Below, one piece after another: positions 33,828 to 46,556 of a stretch of DNA of 64,000 nt. Every line of letters starts with the position of its first letter. Position 1 is the stretch's first letter. The position numbers and the translations under genes are program-made. This DNA comes from Massilia agri. GTDB lineage: Bacteria > Pseudomonadota > Gammaproteobacteria > Burkholderiales > Burkholderiaceae_D. The notes beneath the pieces were generated by a model that worked only from the letters and a program-made list of their open reading frames with translations, was not told where the DNA came from and made no database searches. The stretch is from assembly GCF_024753255.1 (NCBI RefSeq), contig NZ_JANUHA010000004.1:289547-353546 (forward strand), written 5' to 3'.

Positions 33828-35132
33828 ATGAACGCATCCCCTTCCTACGGAATTACCCCTCCACGCATCCGCCGCCGCCAGACCATTGCACTTGTCCTGC
33901 TGGTCGTCACAGGTGTCATCAACTACCTCGACCGCGCCACCCTCGCCGTTGCCAACGAGTTCATCCGTGCCGATCTCGGCCTTTCGCTCGGCGAGATGGG
34001 ATTGTTGCTGTCGGCGTTCTCCTGGAGCTATGCGCTGTGCCAGCTCCCGGTCGGCGTGCTGGTCGACAAGATCGGCCCGCGCTGGCTGCTCGGCATGGGC
34101 TTGGTGGTGTGGTCCCTGGCCCAGGCTGCCGGCGGGCTGGTGTCGAGCTTCGGCTGGTTCGTGCTTGCGCGGATCGTGCTTGGGATCGGTGAGGCGCCGC
34201 AATTCCCGGCGGCTGCGCGCGTGGTGAGCAATTGGTTCCCCTTGCGCGCACGCGGCACCCCGACCGGCATCTACAACTCGGCGTCGCCGCTGGGCTTTGC
34301 GCTGGCCCCTCTGTGTCTCTCGCCCTTGATTGCCGCAACGAGTTGGCATTGGGCCTTCTTCGTCACCGGCGCGCTCGGCATCGTGGCCGCCGTGGTCTGG
34401 GTCATGCTCTATCGCGATCCGGTGCGCGAGCAGCTTTCCGACGAGGAGCGCGCCTACCTCGACGAAGGCCAGACCCTGGAAGCGGCGCCGAAAGCCGGCT
34501 TCGCCTCTTGGCGCGCACTGTTCCGCCAGCGCGCCACCTGGGGCATGTTGCTCGGCTTCTTCGGCTCGGTCTATCTGAACTGGGTCTTCCTCACCTGGCT
34601 TCCGGGCTACCTGCGCACGGAGCGCCACATGGATGTGGCCTACGTTGGCGTGGCCGCCACGATCCCCTTCCTGTGCGGCTTCGCCGGCGCCCTGGCGGCT
34701 GGATGGGCCTCGGACCAGATCACCAAACGCGCGGCCTCGGCGGTAACGGGACGCCGGACGGCGGTCGTGCTGGCCATGCTGGGCATGGTGGCGTTCACGA
34801 TTCCAGCGGCGCTGGTCGAGAGCAATACCGCAGCCATCGCCTGCATCTCGATCGTCATCTTCCTGGCCAACGCGGCGTCGGCCTGTTCCTGGTCGCTCGC
34901 AACGGCGGTTGCACCGCGCAGCCGCGTTGCTTCCCTCGGCGCGATCCAGAATTTCGGCGGATTTATCGGTGGCGCGCTAGCGCCGATCTTCACTGGCTAT
35001 ATCGCACAAAGCTGGTCCTTCGTGCCGGCTTTACTGACTGGTGCTGGCATTGCCTTCCTTGGCGCGATGTCTTATCAATTCTTAGTGATTCGGCCGATTC
35101 CAGAGCTCGAATCAGGAGTTTCAGAAGAATAG
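33828..35132 (+). CDS. MFS transporter, anion:cation symporter family
   Basis: A 434-aa membrane protein with 12 hydrophobic helices. GVINYLDRATLAVAN in TM1 and GIGEAPQFPAAARVVSNWFP in TM4 are strongly typical of the ACS family (ExuT, GudP, GarP, DgoT), which imports hexuronates, glucarate or galactonate with protons. ARGTPTGIYNSASPLGFALAP follows as in that family. No sugar-acid catabolic gene is next to it, so the substrate is open. The gene ends 6 bp from the convergent HNH endonuclease gene. Confidence 0.9.
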   Translation: MNASPSYGITPPRIRRRQTIALVLLVVTGVINYLDRATLAVANEFIRADLGLSLGEMGLLLSAFSWSYALCQLPVGVLVDKIGPRWLLGMGLVVWSLAQAAGGLVSSFGWFVLARIVLGIGEAPQFPAAARVVSNWFPLRARGTPTGIYNSASPLGFALAPLCLSPLIAATSWHWAFFVTGALGIVAAVVWVMLYRDPVREQLSDEERAYLDEGQTLEAAPKAGFASWRALFRQRATWGMLLGFFGSVYLNWVFLTWLPGYLRTERHMDVAYVGVAATIPFLCGFAGALAAGWASDQITKRAASAVTGRRTAVVLAMLGMVAFTIPAALVESNTAAIACISIVIFLANAASACSWSLATAVAPRSRVASLGAIQNFGGFIGGALAPIFTGYIAQSWSFVPALLTGAGIAFLGAMSYQFLVIRPIPELESGVSEE

Positions 35133-35137
35133 ATTCC

Positions 35138-36181
35138 TTATGCAACTTTCCAATTCGGTTTAATGGTCCGGTGAAAATTGCGCAGCTGAGGATTTACCAC
35201 TTGGCGAAGGTGATCAAGTGAAGGGCAGCCAAGTCGATGAATGATGCGGTGGCAAGTTGGGCAAAGTACTGCGAAGTCTTTCTCGGTAAGTTGTACACCC
35301 TGTTTTGGTGCTTGTGAAAGCGGAGTTAAGTGGTGTGCCTCAATAAATTCTTTACCTGCTTCGCCATATATCGCATCTAAAGATGCTTCACAACCTTGGC
35401 AAATATAGCCAAGGTTCGCTTTAACATCTTTAACTAGCTTTGAATTTCGCTCTCTACGTTCGCGCTTTTTGTGTTCATCTATCTTTAGCGCTCCATCCAG
35501 CCCGGTGACCCCCGCGATAGGAAGTTCCCCAGTCGCTGCAAGTCCTTCCATCACGAGTTCTTCTGCGAAGAAGGTGTCCCCGATGCGTTCATAGATCTCT
35601 TCATATAACTCTAACATTAGGAGGAGATCGTTTAGAAATTCGGACAAAGTTGGAGGGTTGGCGATGAGGTATCGCTTTCCGAAAGCTACTGATGCGGCCC
35701 ATGGATCATCTGCGTTTCGCCCAAATGTGACGTTTCCGCGGCTATATGTTTGGAAGGACTCAACCGAGAATCCTTTGCTTTCCCAGTCTGGCGCGGCATC
35801 TCTAATCTTCGGCGCTCGTCTCTTCAACTCACGTAAAGCATCTTTATTTCCTAAAGTACTTTTAAGCCGATCCGCGCCTTGTGCCATTACTAGGCAAAAT
35901 GATTCAAACCCACGTTCATACAGAAACACTGGATAGTATCCACGCTGAGGTGACGTTGTTAAACGTTCATCCAAAAACGCCATAAATGGTGCTGCGTTCC
36001 AGTTGCCGGTTCCAGCACTTGCTCTGGCAATAATGGGCGCTTTAGTTTTCGCCAATACCTGCGCAACCGAATTAGGCCAGTCACTTCGGATAATATGGGC
36101 GAGGTGGTTGCCCTTATATTTTTGAGTCCGTTCGAACGCAAATTCTTTGCCGATCTTCAGTGCTATGTGAAGCGCGTCCAT
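35138..36181 (-). CDS. MrcB-like N-terminal domain / HNH endonuclease
   Basis: A 347-aa protein. Residues about 30-200 resemble the MrcB/McrB-type N-terminal DNA-recognition domain (DUF3578), with GNWNAAPFMAFLDE and GYYPVFLYERGFESFCLVMAQG. The C-terminal 90 residues are an HNH nuclease: CQGC (261-264), AHHLTPLSQ (His283-His284) and VLCPTCHRIIH (Cys307, Cys310, His311, His315). The architecture is that of a modification-dependent restriction enzyme. Its G+C is visibly lower than its neighbours, which suggests horizontal gain. No methylase or ATPase gene is adjacent. Confidence 0.85.
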   Translation of the reverse strand: MDALHIALKIGKEFAFERTQKYKGNHLAHIIRSDWPNSVAQVLAKTKAPIIARASAGTGNWNAAPFMAFLDERLTTSPQRGYYPVFLYERGFESFCLVMAQGADRLKSTLGNKDALRELKRRAPKIRDAAPDWESKGFSVESFQTYSRGNVTFGRNADDPWAASVAFGKRYLIANPPTLSEFLNDLLLMLELYEEIYERIGDTFFAEELVMEGLAATGELPIAGVTGLDGALKIDEHKKRERRERNSKLVKDVKANLGYICQGCEASLDAIYGEAGKEFIEAHHLTPLSQAPKQGVQLTEKDFAVLCPTCHRIIHRLGCPSLDHLRQVVNPQLRNFHRTIKPNWKVA

Positions 36182-36293
36182 ATCCTTGCCCTGTTCAATA
36201 TCTTGAGGGCAACAATACTATGATTTTTTCTTACTGAAAAGATCTTGAACGCGGTTGTCTCAGCAGAGTCACAACTGCGTCAGACAAATGACC

Positions 36294-36323
36294 AAAAAAA
36301 AAGCGGCCTCAACGAGGCCGCTT
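36294..36323 (-). terminator. Terminator of gyrB
   Basis: On the minus strand, AAGCGGCCTC pairs with GAGGCCGCTT (36301-36310 with 36314-36323) across a 3-nt loop, followed by about nine T (plus-strand A-run 36294-36302). Confidence 0.85.
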
Positions 36324-36342
36324 CGTAGAAACCAAGACTTGC

Positions 36343-38871
<2,529 letters not shown>

Positions 38872-38911
38872 TCAGGCCGCCTGGCGCGCGGCCATGAGGT
38901 GTGCCGACTGA

Positions 38912-40018
38912 TTAAATCCGCATCGGCATGACGACGTACTTGAAGTCGCCATTGTCGGGAATCGAGATCAGCGCCGACGAATTCGAGTCGCCCAGCGCGA
39001 TGTTCACCTGGTCGCACTTGAGGTTGTTCAGCACGTCGAGCAGGTAAGTCACGTTGAAGCCGATGTCGATGGTGTCGCCACCGTAGTCGATCTCGAGTTC
39101 CTCGACCGCCTCTTCCTGGTCGGCATTGGTCGAGCTGATCTTCATGACGCCTGGCTCGATGATGCAGCGCACGCCCTTGAACTTGTCGCTGGTCATGATC
39201 GCAGCACGCTGCAGCGAGCGCAGCAGCTCGTCACGGCCGATGGTGAACTCGTTCTTGTAGCCCTTCGGGATCACGCGGGTGTAGTCAGGGAACTTGCCCT
39301 CGACCAGCTTCGAGACCAGCTCGATGTCGGCGAAGGTCAGTTTCACCTGCGAGGCCGCGATGTCCAGGCGCACGGTTTCGTCGCTTTCTTCCAGCAGGCG
39401 CTGCAGCTCGATGATGGTCTTGCGCGGGATGATGACTTCCTGGCGCTCGAACTGCTGCTCGGTCTCGACCTGGCAGAAGGCCAGGCGGTGGCCGTCGGTC
39501 GCCACGGCGATGATGTTGGTGCCGTCCAGCACCAGCAGCAGGCCGTTCAGGTAGTAGCGGATGTCCTGCTGGGCCATGGCGAAGTGCACCATGTTGAACA
39601 GGTGCTTCAGCGTTTTCTGCGGCAGGGTCACCGAGGCGTTGTAGCTGTCGGCCACCGAGACGGTCGGGAATTCCTCGGCCGCCAGGGTTTGCAGGGCGAA
39701 GCGCGACTTGCCGCTCTGGACGGCCAGGCGCTTGTTCTGCAGGGTCATGGTGACGTCGCCCGATTCAGGCAGCGCGCGCAGGATGTCGAGCAGCTTGCGC
39801 GCGGCGACGGTGGTGCCGGTCACGTCGTCGCCCGAACCGATGTTCGCGAGGGTCGTGATCTGCACTTCGGTGTCGGTCGAGAGGAACGAGACGCTTTCGC
39901 CGTCCTTGCGAATGAGGATATTGGCCAGAATCGGCATAGTGTGCCGACGCTCGACAATACCGCTCACGATCTGCAGTGGCCGGAGAAGCGTGTCTCGGGT
40001 GGTTTTGACCAGTTGCAT
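38912..40018 (-). CDS. dnaN: DNA polymerase III beta sliding clamp
   Basis: A 368-aa clamp (three domains of about 120 residues). MQLVKTTRDTLLRPLQIVSGIVERRHTMPILANIL and the C-terminal MPMRI motif, which contacts the groove, are standard. It lies 103 bp after dnaA and 67 bp before gyrB; expression as dnaA-dnaN-gyrB is the normal pattern. Confidence 0.98.
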   Translation of the reverse strand: MQLVKTTRDTLLRPLQIVSGIVERRHTMPILANILIRKDGESVSFLSTDTEVQITTLANIGSGDDVTGTTVAARKLLDILRALPESGDVTMTLQNKRLAVQSGKSRFALQTLAAEEFPTVSVADSYNASVTLPQKTLKHLFNMVHFAMAQQDIRYYLNGLLLVLDGTNIIAVATDGHRLAFCQVETEQQFERQEVIIPRKTIIELQRLLEESDETVRLDIAASQVKLTFADIELVSKLVEGKFPDYTRVIPKGYKNEFTIGRDELLRSLQRAAIMTSDKFKGVRCIIEPGVMKISSTNADQEEAVEELEIDYGGDTIDIGFNVTYLLDVLNNLKCDQVNIALGDSNSSALISIPDNGDFKYVVMPMRI

Positions 40019-40121
40019 AGATATCCTCAGTAGATGTTGAAATTTTTATTGCTATAACACTATTTTGCCAATTGCCGGGAGCAAACACAAACGCTCCCGC
40101 ATACGGCGGTGAAACGCGGTG

Positions 40122-41525
40122 TCAACCCTTCAGCGTCTGCTCCAGCACGTGCAGCTCGTGGTTGCATTCCGCATTCTTCTGGCGATCCGCGGCGATCTTG
40201 CGCACCGCGTGCAGCACGGTCGTATGATCGCGGCCGCCGAACAGCTCGCCGATCTCCGGCAGGCTCTTCTGGGTCAGTTCCTTGGCCAGGTACATGGCGA
40301 TCTGGCGCGGGCGGGCGATGTTCGCCGGACGGCGCTTCGAGTACATGTCCGCGACCTTGATGTTGAAGAAGTCCGCGACCGTCTTCTGGATGTTCTCCAC
40401 CGAGATCTGGCGGTTCTGCACCGACAGCAGATCCTTGAGGGCTTCCTTCACCACGTCGATGGTGATGTCCTTGCCGTGGAAGCGCGAGTAGGCCAGGATC
40501 TTGCGCAGCGCGCCTTCCAGCTCGCGCACGTTCGAGCGCAGGTGCTTGGCCACGAAGAAGGCGACGTCGTCCGACAGGCCCACGCCCTCGGACTGCGCCT
40601 TCTTGAGCAGGATCGCCACGCGCATTTCCAGCTCGGGCGGCTCGATCGCCACCGTCAGGCCGGAGTCGAAGCGCGAGATCAGGCGGTCGTCCATGCCGGT
40701 GATCTCTTTCGGATAGGTATCCGAGGTGATGATGATCTGCTTCTTGGCCGCGATCAGCGCTTCGAAGGCATAGAAGAACTCTTCCTGCGTGCGGCTCTTC
40801 CCACCGAAGAACTGAATATCGTCGATCAGCAGCATGTCGAGCGAGTGATAGTAATGCTTGAAGTCGTCGAAGCCTTTTCTCTGGTAGGCGGTGACGACGT
40901 CGCGCACGTACTGCTCTGCGTGGATGTAGCGGATGCGCGCGTTCGGGTTGTCGGCCATGACCTGGTTGCCGATCGCGTGGATCAGGTGGGTCTTACCGAG
41001 GCCGACACCGCCGTAGAAGAACAGCGGGTTGTAGGAGATGCCCGGATTGTTGGCGACCTGGATCGCGGCGGCGCGCGCCAGCTGGTTCGCCTTACCGGTC
41101 ACGAAGCTGTCGAACGTCAGGTCGGTGTTGATCCGGCTCTGCTCGCGCTTGGGCGAGTTGGCGATGTTGACGTTGCCCTGGGTCGGCGCTGCTTCCGGCT
41201 GGCGCGGAGCATTGAAATCGGGCGCCGCACCGCCTCCGGCGGTGCCGGCCGAGGCAGGGCCCGCCGGCTTCTTGGCCGGATTGTTCTTCGGGTCGAGCAC
41301 GAACTGCACTTCCACCGGCGCTTCCCAGTACTGGCAGGCGAGCTCGGTGATGCGGGTGGCGAACTGCGTCTTGACCCAGTCGAGCTTGAAGCGATTCGGC
41401 GCCGCAATGCGCAGCTTGCCGTCCTCGTAGTCGAGCACGACGAGCGATTTGATCCACGCGCTATATTGCTGCGGCGTCAGCTCGAGTTCCAGCTGCGCGG
41501 AACAGGTCTGCCAAAAATTTTCCAT
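40122..41525 (-). CDS. dnaA: Chromosomal replication initiator DnaA
   Basis: A 467-aa AAA+ initiator. Domain I ([28 protein letters not shown]), a variable Gly/Pro/Ala-rich domain II (about 85-120), domain III with Walker [11 protein letters not shown] and Walker [10 protein letters not shown], and domain IV with the DnaA signature [15 protein letters not shown]. It is preceded by a DnaA box that overlaps the -35 of its promoter, so autoregulation is likely. Divergent from rpmH. Confidence 0.98.
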   Translation of the reverse strand: MENFWQTCSAQLELELTPQQYSAWIKSLVVLDYEDGKLRIAAPNRFKLDWVKTQFATRITELACQYWEAPVEVQFVLDPKNNPAKKPAGPASAGTAGGGAAPDFNAPRQPEAAPTQGNVNIANSPKREQSRINTDLTFDSFVTGKANQLARAAAIQVANNPGISYNPLFFYGGVGLGKTHLIHAIGNQVMADNPNARIRYIHAEQYVRDVVTAYQRKGFDDFKHYYHSLDMLLIDDIQFFGGKSRTQEEFFYAFEALIAAKKQIIITSDTYPKEITGMDDRLISRFDSGLTVAIEPPELEMRVAILLKKAQSEGVGLSDDVAFFVAKHLRSNVRELEGALRKILAYSRFHGKDITIDVVKEALKDLLSVQNRQISVENIQKTVADFFNIKVADMYSKRRPANIARPRQIAMYLAKELTQKSLPEIGELFGGRDHTTVLHAVRKIAADRQKNAECNHELHVLEQTLKG

Positions 41526-41552
41526 ACTTCGCTAGTTGATACGTAACACGCT

Positions 41553-41583
41553 ATTTTACCTGTCTCAGCCGAAGTTATCCACA
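41553..41583 (-). promoter_or_regulatory. dnaA promoter with overlapping DnaA box
   Basis: Minus strand: -35 TGGATA (41581-41576), 17-bp spacer, -10 TAAAAT (41558-41553). A perfect DnaA box TTATCCACA (plus strand 41575-41583) covers the -35. That is the classic setting for repression by ATP-DnaA. Only one perfect box was seen in the gap, so I do not call oriC from it. Confidence 0.65.
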
Positions 41584-41870
41584 GGTTGCGCCCACTATTT
41601 TCAACCGGATGGCCGGTTTTGCAAGGCTTGCGGAGCTCATCGGGAAACAACAGCTTTCTTGACAGCTGGACTGCAAATCGTGTCTAATTCAGGGTTCCCC
41701 GTCCGTGCGCCATATCAAGCTGACATCGTTGGCACCAGGTTGTCCGGGCGAAAACGAGTATCCCTGTGGCGTGACGCTGGCTTAACCATCTGCGAACTGT
41801 CATTGGCGACGAATCCTGACACGACGTCAGACCCGATTTTGCACTTACTTTTGCTTTAAGCGAGACCACC
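41584..41870. other. Origin-proximal intergenic region before rpmH
   Basis: Together with the dnaA promoter this is a 345-bp divergent gap between dnaA and rpmH. It contains a possible rpmH promoter with -35 TTGACA (41659-41664), an 18-bp spacer and -10 TCTAAT (41683-41688), hence a leader of about 175 nt. In many Proteobacteria oriC is near here, but apart from the one DnaA box I see no box cluster or AT-rich unwinding element. The frame at 41536-41859 is not protein-like. Confidence 0.5.
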
Positions 41871-42005
41871 ATGAAACGTACTTACCAACCTTCCGTCGTC
41901 CGTCGCAAGCGCACGCACGGCTTCCGCGCACGTATGGCTACCCGTGGTGGCCGTCAAGTCCTGAACGCACGCCGCGCCAAGGGCCGCAAGCGCCTGGCTG
42001 TCTAA
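41871..42005 (+). CDS. rpmH: 50S ribosomal protein L34
   Basis: A 44-aa highly basic protein, [20 protein letters not shown] followed by the usual [24 protein letters not shown] tail. It is complete and of normal length. It heads the rpmH-rnpA-yidD-yidC-mnmE set found next to dnaA in many Gram-negative bacteria. Confidence 0.98.
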   Translation: MKRTYQPSVVRRKRTHGFRARMATRGGRQVLNARRAKGRKRLAV

Positions 42006-42031
42006 GTTTTAGACAGATCGACGCGGTCGGT

Positions 42032-42430
42032 ATGACAGGCGAAGGTTCGCACGACTTCGCGCGCGTTCGGCGTATCGTTAAAACGGATGAGTTTTCATCC
42101 GTTTTTCGTTTGCGGCCGACGCAAAAATCCGCGCATTTCGTGCTCTATACCCGACCCACTACGCTGCCGCATGCGCGGCTCGGCGTCGTTGCGGCCAAAC
42201 GTTTTGCGCCGCGCGCGGTGACCCGCAACACGATCAAGCGCGTCACGCGCGAACTGTTCCGCACCAGCCAGCTGCAGCCCGTCGACTGTATCGTGCGCCT
42301 GTCGCGCCCGGTGAACGGCAAGGACGGACCGGCGACCACGCGTGCGCTCAAGCGCGAGCTGCGCGCCGAACTCACGCGCCTGTTCGCTTCCCAGCGTCCG
42401 CGCCGTCCCAGTCCCCCCGTAGCGCCATGA
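42032..42430 (+). CDS. rnpA: Ribonuclease P protein component
   Basis: A 132-aa basic protein that binds the RNA subunit of RNase P for tRNA 5' maturation. The RNR motif region [19 protein letters not shown] is visible near residue 53. The Pro/Arg-rich C-terminal tail is longer than usual. 26 bp after rpmH, 4-bp overlap with yidD. Confidence 0.95.
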   Translation: MTGEGSHDFARVRRIVKTDEFSSVFRLRPTQKSAHFVLYTRPTTLPHARLGVVAAKRFAPRAVTRNTIKRVTRELFRTSQLQPVDCIVRLSRPVNGKDGPATTRALKRELRAELTRLFASQRPRRPSPPVAP

Positions 42431-42693
42431 AGACGCTGCTGGTCTGCTTGCTTCGCGGCTACCAGCTGCTGCTGTCCCCGATGCTCGGGCAGAAATGCCG
42501 TTTCTACCCGACCTGCTCCAACTATGCGATCGAAGCGCTGCGCGTCCATGGCGCCGCACGCGGTTCGCTCCTGGCCGCGCGCCGCGTGTGCCGCTGCCAC
42601 CCGTGGAATCCGGGCGGCGTCGACTTCGTGCCTCCGCCCGCGGACAAGCACCAGCAACCTCCACCAGCCGCTCGCGGTTGTAACCACTCCTGA
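42427..42693 (+). CDS. yidD: Membrane protein insertion efficiency factor YidD
   Basis: An 88-aa protein with amphipathic N-terminal helix. [27 protein letters not shown] and the [15 protein letters not shown] block are the family hallmark, with three conserved cysteines. It helps insert inner-membrane proteins. ATG overlaps the rnpA stop; yidC follows 10 bp later. Confidence 0.96.
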   Translation: MKTLLVCLLRGYQLLLSPMLGQKCRFYPTCSNYAIEALRVHGAARGSLLAARRVCRCHPWNPGGVDFVPPPADKHQQPPPAARGCNHS

Positions 42694-42703
42694 CTAGACT
42701 CCA

Positions 42704-44368
42704 ATGGAACTCAATAAACGTACCGTCCTGTGGATCGTGTTCGCCATCTCGCTGATTGTTCTCTGGAACAATTGGATGGTGGCCAACGGTAAGCAGTCGC
42801 TGTTCTCGGCTGCGCCGCCCGCCAAGGTCGCGCAGCAGCAGCCGGCCAAGCCGAATGACGTGCCGGCCGCCGCCCAGGCAGGCGCCGCCGCCGTTCCTGG
42901 CGGGCCGGGCGCAGGCCCGGCCGGCGCCGCACCGGCAACGCAACGCGTCACCATCACCACCGACATCGTGAAGGTCGACATCGACACCCTCGGCGGCGTC
43001 ATCAAGCGTCTCGAACTGCTGAAGTTCCCGGATCACTTTGACAAGACGAAGAACCAGGTCCTGTTCGACGTGGGCGGCCCCAACACCTACCTCGGCCAGA
43101 CCGGCCTGATCGGCCAGACCCCGGCCGGCGTGCTGCCGAACCACCAGACCCCGTTCACCGTCCGCGGCGGCGCGCCGACCCGCGACGCCAACGGCAACGT
43201 GCAACTGGTGCTGGACGCGGAGCAGGGCGGCGTGCGCCTGACCAAGACCTTCACCTTCAAGAAGGGCGACTACACCATCGGCCTGCGCCATGACGTGACC
43301 AACCTGACTGCCGCGCCGGTCCAGCCTTCGCTCTACCTGCAGCTGCAGCACGACGGCAACAAGCCGGCCAATGATTCCTGGTTCATGTCGAGCTACACCG
43401 GCCCGACCTTGTACACGAGTGAGGACAAGTACCAGAAGCTGACCTTCGAAGAAATCGAGGAGGGCAGCGCCCAGCACTCGACCAAGGCCAACAACGGCTG
43501 GATCGCGATCTCGCAGCACTTCTTCGTCTCGGCCTTCATCCCGGCCGACAAGGCGCAGCGCGACATCTTCACCAAGAAGATCGCCACCAACCTGTACGCC
43601 ATCGGCACCGTGCAGCCGCTGGGCACCGTGGCGCCGGGCGCCACCGTCTCGACCGACAGCCGCCTGTATTCGGGCCCGCAGGACGAGAAGACCCTGGAAA
43701 CCATCACCCCTGGCCTGGAACTGGTCAAGGACTACGGCATGCTGACCATCCTCGCCAAGCCGATCTTCTGGGTGATGGACCAGCTGCATGCGATGCTGGG
43801 CAACTGGGGCTGGACCATCGTCGCCCTGACGATCCTGATCAAGCTGGCCTTCTTCCCGCTGTCGGCGGCCGGCTACCGCAGCATGGCCAAGATGCGCGTG
43901 GTGACGCCGAAGATGCAGGCGATCCGCGAGCGCTACAAGAACGACCCGCAGAAGATGCAGCAGGCCACCATGGAGCTGTACAAGACCGAGAAGATCAACC
44001 CGCTGGGCGGCTGCCTACCGATCCTGGTGCAGATGCCGGTCTTCTTCGCCCTGTACTGGGTGCTGCAATCGTCGGTCGAGATGCGCGGCGCGCCGTGGAT
44101 CGGCTGGATCACCGACCTGACCCAGCCGGACCCGTACTACGTCCTGCCGATCATCTACGCGATCTCGATGTACATCACCACCAAGCTGAACCCGCAGCCG
44201 GCCGACCCGGTGCAGGCGAAGATGATGCTGTTCATGCCGCTCGCGTTCTCGGTGATCTTCGTGTTCTTCCCGTCCGGCCTGGTGCTGTACTGGGTGGTCA
44301 ACAACATCCTGTCGATCGCCCAGCAGTGGGTCATCACCAAGAAGTTCGAATCGGGCGCGGCGAAGTAA
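42704..44368 (+). CDS. yidC: Membrane protein insertase YidC
   Basis: A 554-aa insertase with the Gram-negative layout: N-terminal helix ([20 protein letters not shown]), an Ala/Pro/Gly-rich linker (about 45-75), a large periplasmic domain (about 80-340) and five C-terminal helices with [21 protein letters not shown] and the cytoplasmic loop [22 protein letters not shown]. It places membrane proteins alone or with SecYEG. Ends in a good terminator. Confidence 0.97.
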   Translation: MELNKRTVLWIVFAISLIVLWNNWMVANGKQSLFSAAPPAKVAQQQPAKPNDVPAAAQAGAAAVPGGPGAGPAGAAPATQRVTITTDIVKVDIDTLGGVIKRLELLKFPDHFDKTKNQVLFDVGGPNTYLGQTGLIGQTPAGVLPNHQTPFTVRGGAPTRDANGNVQLVLDAEQGGVRLTKTFTFKKGDYTIGLRHDVTNLTAAPVQPSLYLQLQHDGNKPANDSWFMSSYTGPTLYTSEDKYQKLTFEEIEEGSAQHSTKANNGWIAISQHFFVSAFIPADKAQRDIFTKKIATNLYAIGTVQPLGTVAPGATVSTDSRLYSGPQDEKTLETITPGLELVKDYGMLTILAKPIFWVMDQLHAMLGNWGWTIVALTILIKLAFFPLSAAGYRSMAKMRVVTPKMQAIRERYKNDPQKMQQATMELYKTEKINPLGGCLPILVQMPVFFALYWVLQSSVEMRGAPWIGWITDLTQPDPYYVLPIIYAISMYITTKLNPQPADPVQAKMMLFMPLAFSVIFVFFPSGLVLYWVVNNILSIAQQWVITKKFESGAAK

Positions 44369-44388
44369 GTCTTCCCGCTTCCCACCCG

Positions 44389-44415
44389 AAAGCCCGCGCC
44401 TTGCGCGGGCTTTTT
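44389..44415 (+). terminator. Terminator of the rpmH-yidC set
   Basis: Perfect 11-bp stem AAAGCCCGCGC (44389-44399) with GCGCGGGCTTT (44403-44413), loop CTT, then TT. The T-run begins inside the stem. mnmE may still be reached by readthrough; a separate promoter was not pinned. Confidence 0.8.
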
Positions 44416-44463
44416 ACTTTTCGCGTCCCTGTCGCGGGGCGCCGTATCCCTTACAATCGCCCC

Positions 44464-45840
44464 ATGAAACTCGACACCTCCCCCATCGCCGCCATCGCCA
44501 CCGCCCCCGGCCGCGGCGGCATCGGCGTGGTCCGCGCCTCCGGCAAGTCCCTCGCTGAACTGATCGACGCCCTGTTCCCCGGCGTGAAGCTGGCAAAGCG
44601 CCACGCGACCTACATTCCCTTCAAGGCGGCCAATGGCGACGTGATCGACCAGGGCATCGCCCTCTACTTCAAGGGACCGCATTCCTATACCGGCGAGGAC
44701 GTGCTCGAACTGCAGGGCCACGGTGGTCCGGTGGTGCTGCAGATGCTGCTCGCGCGCGTGCTGGAAGCGGGCGCACCGTTTGGGCTGCGGCTCGCGGAGC
44801 CGGGCGAATTCACCCGCCGCGCTTTTTTAAACGACAAGCTCGACCTGGCCCAGGCCGAGGCGGTGGCCGACCTGATCGACGCCTCCACCGAGGCGGCCGC
44901 GAAGTCGGCGTCGCAGTCACTGTCCGGCGCCTTCTCGCAGGTCGTGCACGCGCTGGTCGACCAGACCATCAACCTGCGCATGCTGGTCGAAGCCACGCTC
45001 GACTTCCCGGAAGAGGAGATCGACTTCCTCGAAAAATCGAACGCGCGCGGCCAGCTGGCCGGCATCATCGAGGCGCTCGAGAACGTGTTCCGCCAGGCGG
45101 CGCAAGGCGCGCTTTTGCGCGAAGGCCTGAACGTGGTGCTGGTGGGCCAGCCGAACGTGGGCAAGTCTTCGCTGCTCAACGCCCTGGCGGGCGCCGACGT
45201 GGCCATCGTCACCCCGATCGCCGGCACCACCCGCGACAAGGTCACCGAGACCATCCAGATCGAGGGCATCCCGCTCAACATCATCGACACGGCCGGCATC
45301 CGCACCGATGAAGGCATCGACGTGGTCGAGCGCATCGGCATCGAGCGCACCTGGGGAGAAGTCGGCAAGGCCGACGTGATCCTGCACCTGCTGGACGCCA
45401 GCCTGGGGCCGAGCGCGGAGGATGAGCGCATCGTCGCCGCCTTCCCGCAGGGCGTGCCGGTGGTGCGCATCTGGAACAAGATCGACCTGTCGGGCCACAA
45501 GCCTTCGATCGACGTGTCGGCGGACGCAACCCACCTCTACCTGTCGGCCAACGAGAAGCTGGGCATCGACCTGCTGCGCACCGAGCTGCTGCGCATCGCC
45601 GGCTGGCAGCAGACCGGCGAGTCGCTGTACCTGGCGCGCGAACGCCACCTGATCGCCCTGCGCGCCGCCCGCGAGCACCTGGAGCTGGCGCGCCAGCACG
45701 CGATGCAGGACGACCAGTCGCTCGACCTGTTCGCCGAGGAGCTGCGCCTGGCGCAGGACCAGCTGTCCAGCATCACCGGGCAGTTCACGCCGGACGATCT
45801 GCTGGGTGTGATTTTCAGCCGCTTCTGCATCGGAAAGTAG
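44464..45840 (+). CDS. mnmE: tRNA uridine-5-carboxymethylaminomethyl modification GTPase MnmE
   Basis: A 458-aa GTPase that with MnmG modifies U34 of several tRNAs. N-terminal folate-binding domain begins [21 protein letters not shown]-domain motifs G1 [10 protein letters not shown]2 [10 protein letters not shown]3 DTAG, G4 NKID are present; the C-terminus ends FSRFCIGK, with the Cys needed for catalysis. Its TAG stop is formed where a dispersed repeat begins. Confidence 0.97.
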   Translation: MKLDTSPIAAIATAPGRGGIGVVRASGKSLAELIDALFPGVKLAKRHATYIPFKAANGDVIDQGIALYFKGPHSYTGEDVLELQGHGGPVVLQMLLARVLEAGAPFGLRLAEPGEFTRRAFLNDKLDLAQAEAVADLIDASTEAAAKSASQSLSGAFSQVVHALVDQTINLRMLVEATLDFPEEEIDFLEKSNARGQLAGIIEALENVFRQAAQGALLREGLNVVLVGQPNVGKSSLLNALAGADVAIVTPIAGTTRDKVTETIQIEGIPLNIIDTAGIRTDEGIDVVERIGIERTWGEVGKADVILHLLDASLGPSAEDERIVAAFPQGVPVVRIWNKIDLSGHKPSIDVSADATHLYLSANEKLGIDLLRTELLRIAGWQQTGESLYLARERHLIALRAAREHLELARQHAMQDDQSLDLFAEELRLAQDQLSSITGQFTPDDLLGVIFSRFCIGK

Positions 45841-45960
45841 GGTGTTCGGCTTCGCCGAACGCGCGTTCAACCATCCGGTGAGTAATCGCGTCACATCCGT
45901 TCATGCGGGAGCTGAACGCGCGCACGGCAGAGCCGCCTCTCGTGGCCCGGTGCCCCCTAC
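45837..45960. repeat. GTAGGGTG dispersed repeat, 124-bp copy
   Basis: Starts GTAGGGTGTTCGGC in the mnmE stop codon, contains CGCGCGTTCAAC and its complement form GCTGAACGCGCG, and ends CCCCCTAC. An internal hairpin (TTCGG-CTTCG-CCGAA) replaces the variable part seen in the other copies. Confidence 0.8.
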
Positions 45961-45995
45961 CATGCTAGGCTAGCGCATCAGTCCGAGGAGGAAGC

Positions 45996-46556
45996 ATGGC
46001 GATACATAAGCGACAATTGTTGAAAGCTGGTCTGGCTCTTGCGGCATGCGGCCTGCTGTCCTCCTGCGCCAGCCTGACCGGCCCGCGCAAGGTCGAGATC
46101 CCGCTGCACAAGCTGCAGGCCGGCCTGGAGCGCCGCTTCCCGGTCAACAACCGCCTGATGCAGATTTTCGACATCCGCCTCTCGCGCCCGATGCTGTCGA
46201 TCCAGCCGGAGCAGGACCGGGTCGCGCTGGCGCTGGAAGCCTCGGTCTCGCCGCCCTTCGCCAGCGACGCCTGGGCCGGCAGCGTGGCCTTCTCCGGGCG
46301 TCTCTACGTGGACCCGGGCCGTCCCGCCGTGATGATGGCCGAGCCGCGCGTCGACCACCTCACCATCGGCGCCAACCGCGAAGCGGAGCGCCAGCTCACG
46401 CGCGTGGCGAATTCTCTCATCGACACGGTGGTGCGCGACACGCCCGTATACGCCTTCGACCCGCAGGACCTGCGCTACGCCGGCATCCAGTACATCCCGA
46501 CCCGCATCGAAACCACACGCTCTGGTTTGCTGGTGACGCTCGAGCCGGCGAAGTAG
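45996..46556 (+). CDS. DUF1439 lipoprotein (YceB-like)
   Basis: A 186-aa lipoprotein: MAIHKRQLLKAGLALAACG, lipobox LSSC with Cys24. The rest has the DUF1439 pattern: VEIPLHKLQAGLERRFPVNNR near the start and PVYAFDPQDLRYAGIQYIPTRIETT near the end; it is related to SMP/YceB-type lipid-binding folds. Role is not known. Confidence 0.85.
   Translation: MAIHKRQLLKAGLALAACGLLSSCASLTGPRKVEIPLHKLQAGLERRFPVNNRLMQIFDIRLSRPMLSIQPEQDRVALALEASVSPPFASDAWAGSVAFSGRLYVDPGRPAVMMAEPRVDHLTIGANREAERQLTRVANSLIDTVVRDTPVYAFDPQDLRYAGIQYIPTRIETTRSGLLVTLEPAK

Noticed and set aside
41536..41859. 107-codon frame between dnaA and rpmH
   Set aside because: It covers the dnaA/rpmH promoter region and has no protein family features.
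41526..41870. Replication origin (oriC)
   Set aside because: Only one perfect DnaA box and no clear AT-rich unwinding element; better explained as dnaA and rpmH control DNA.
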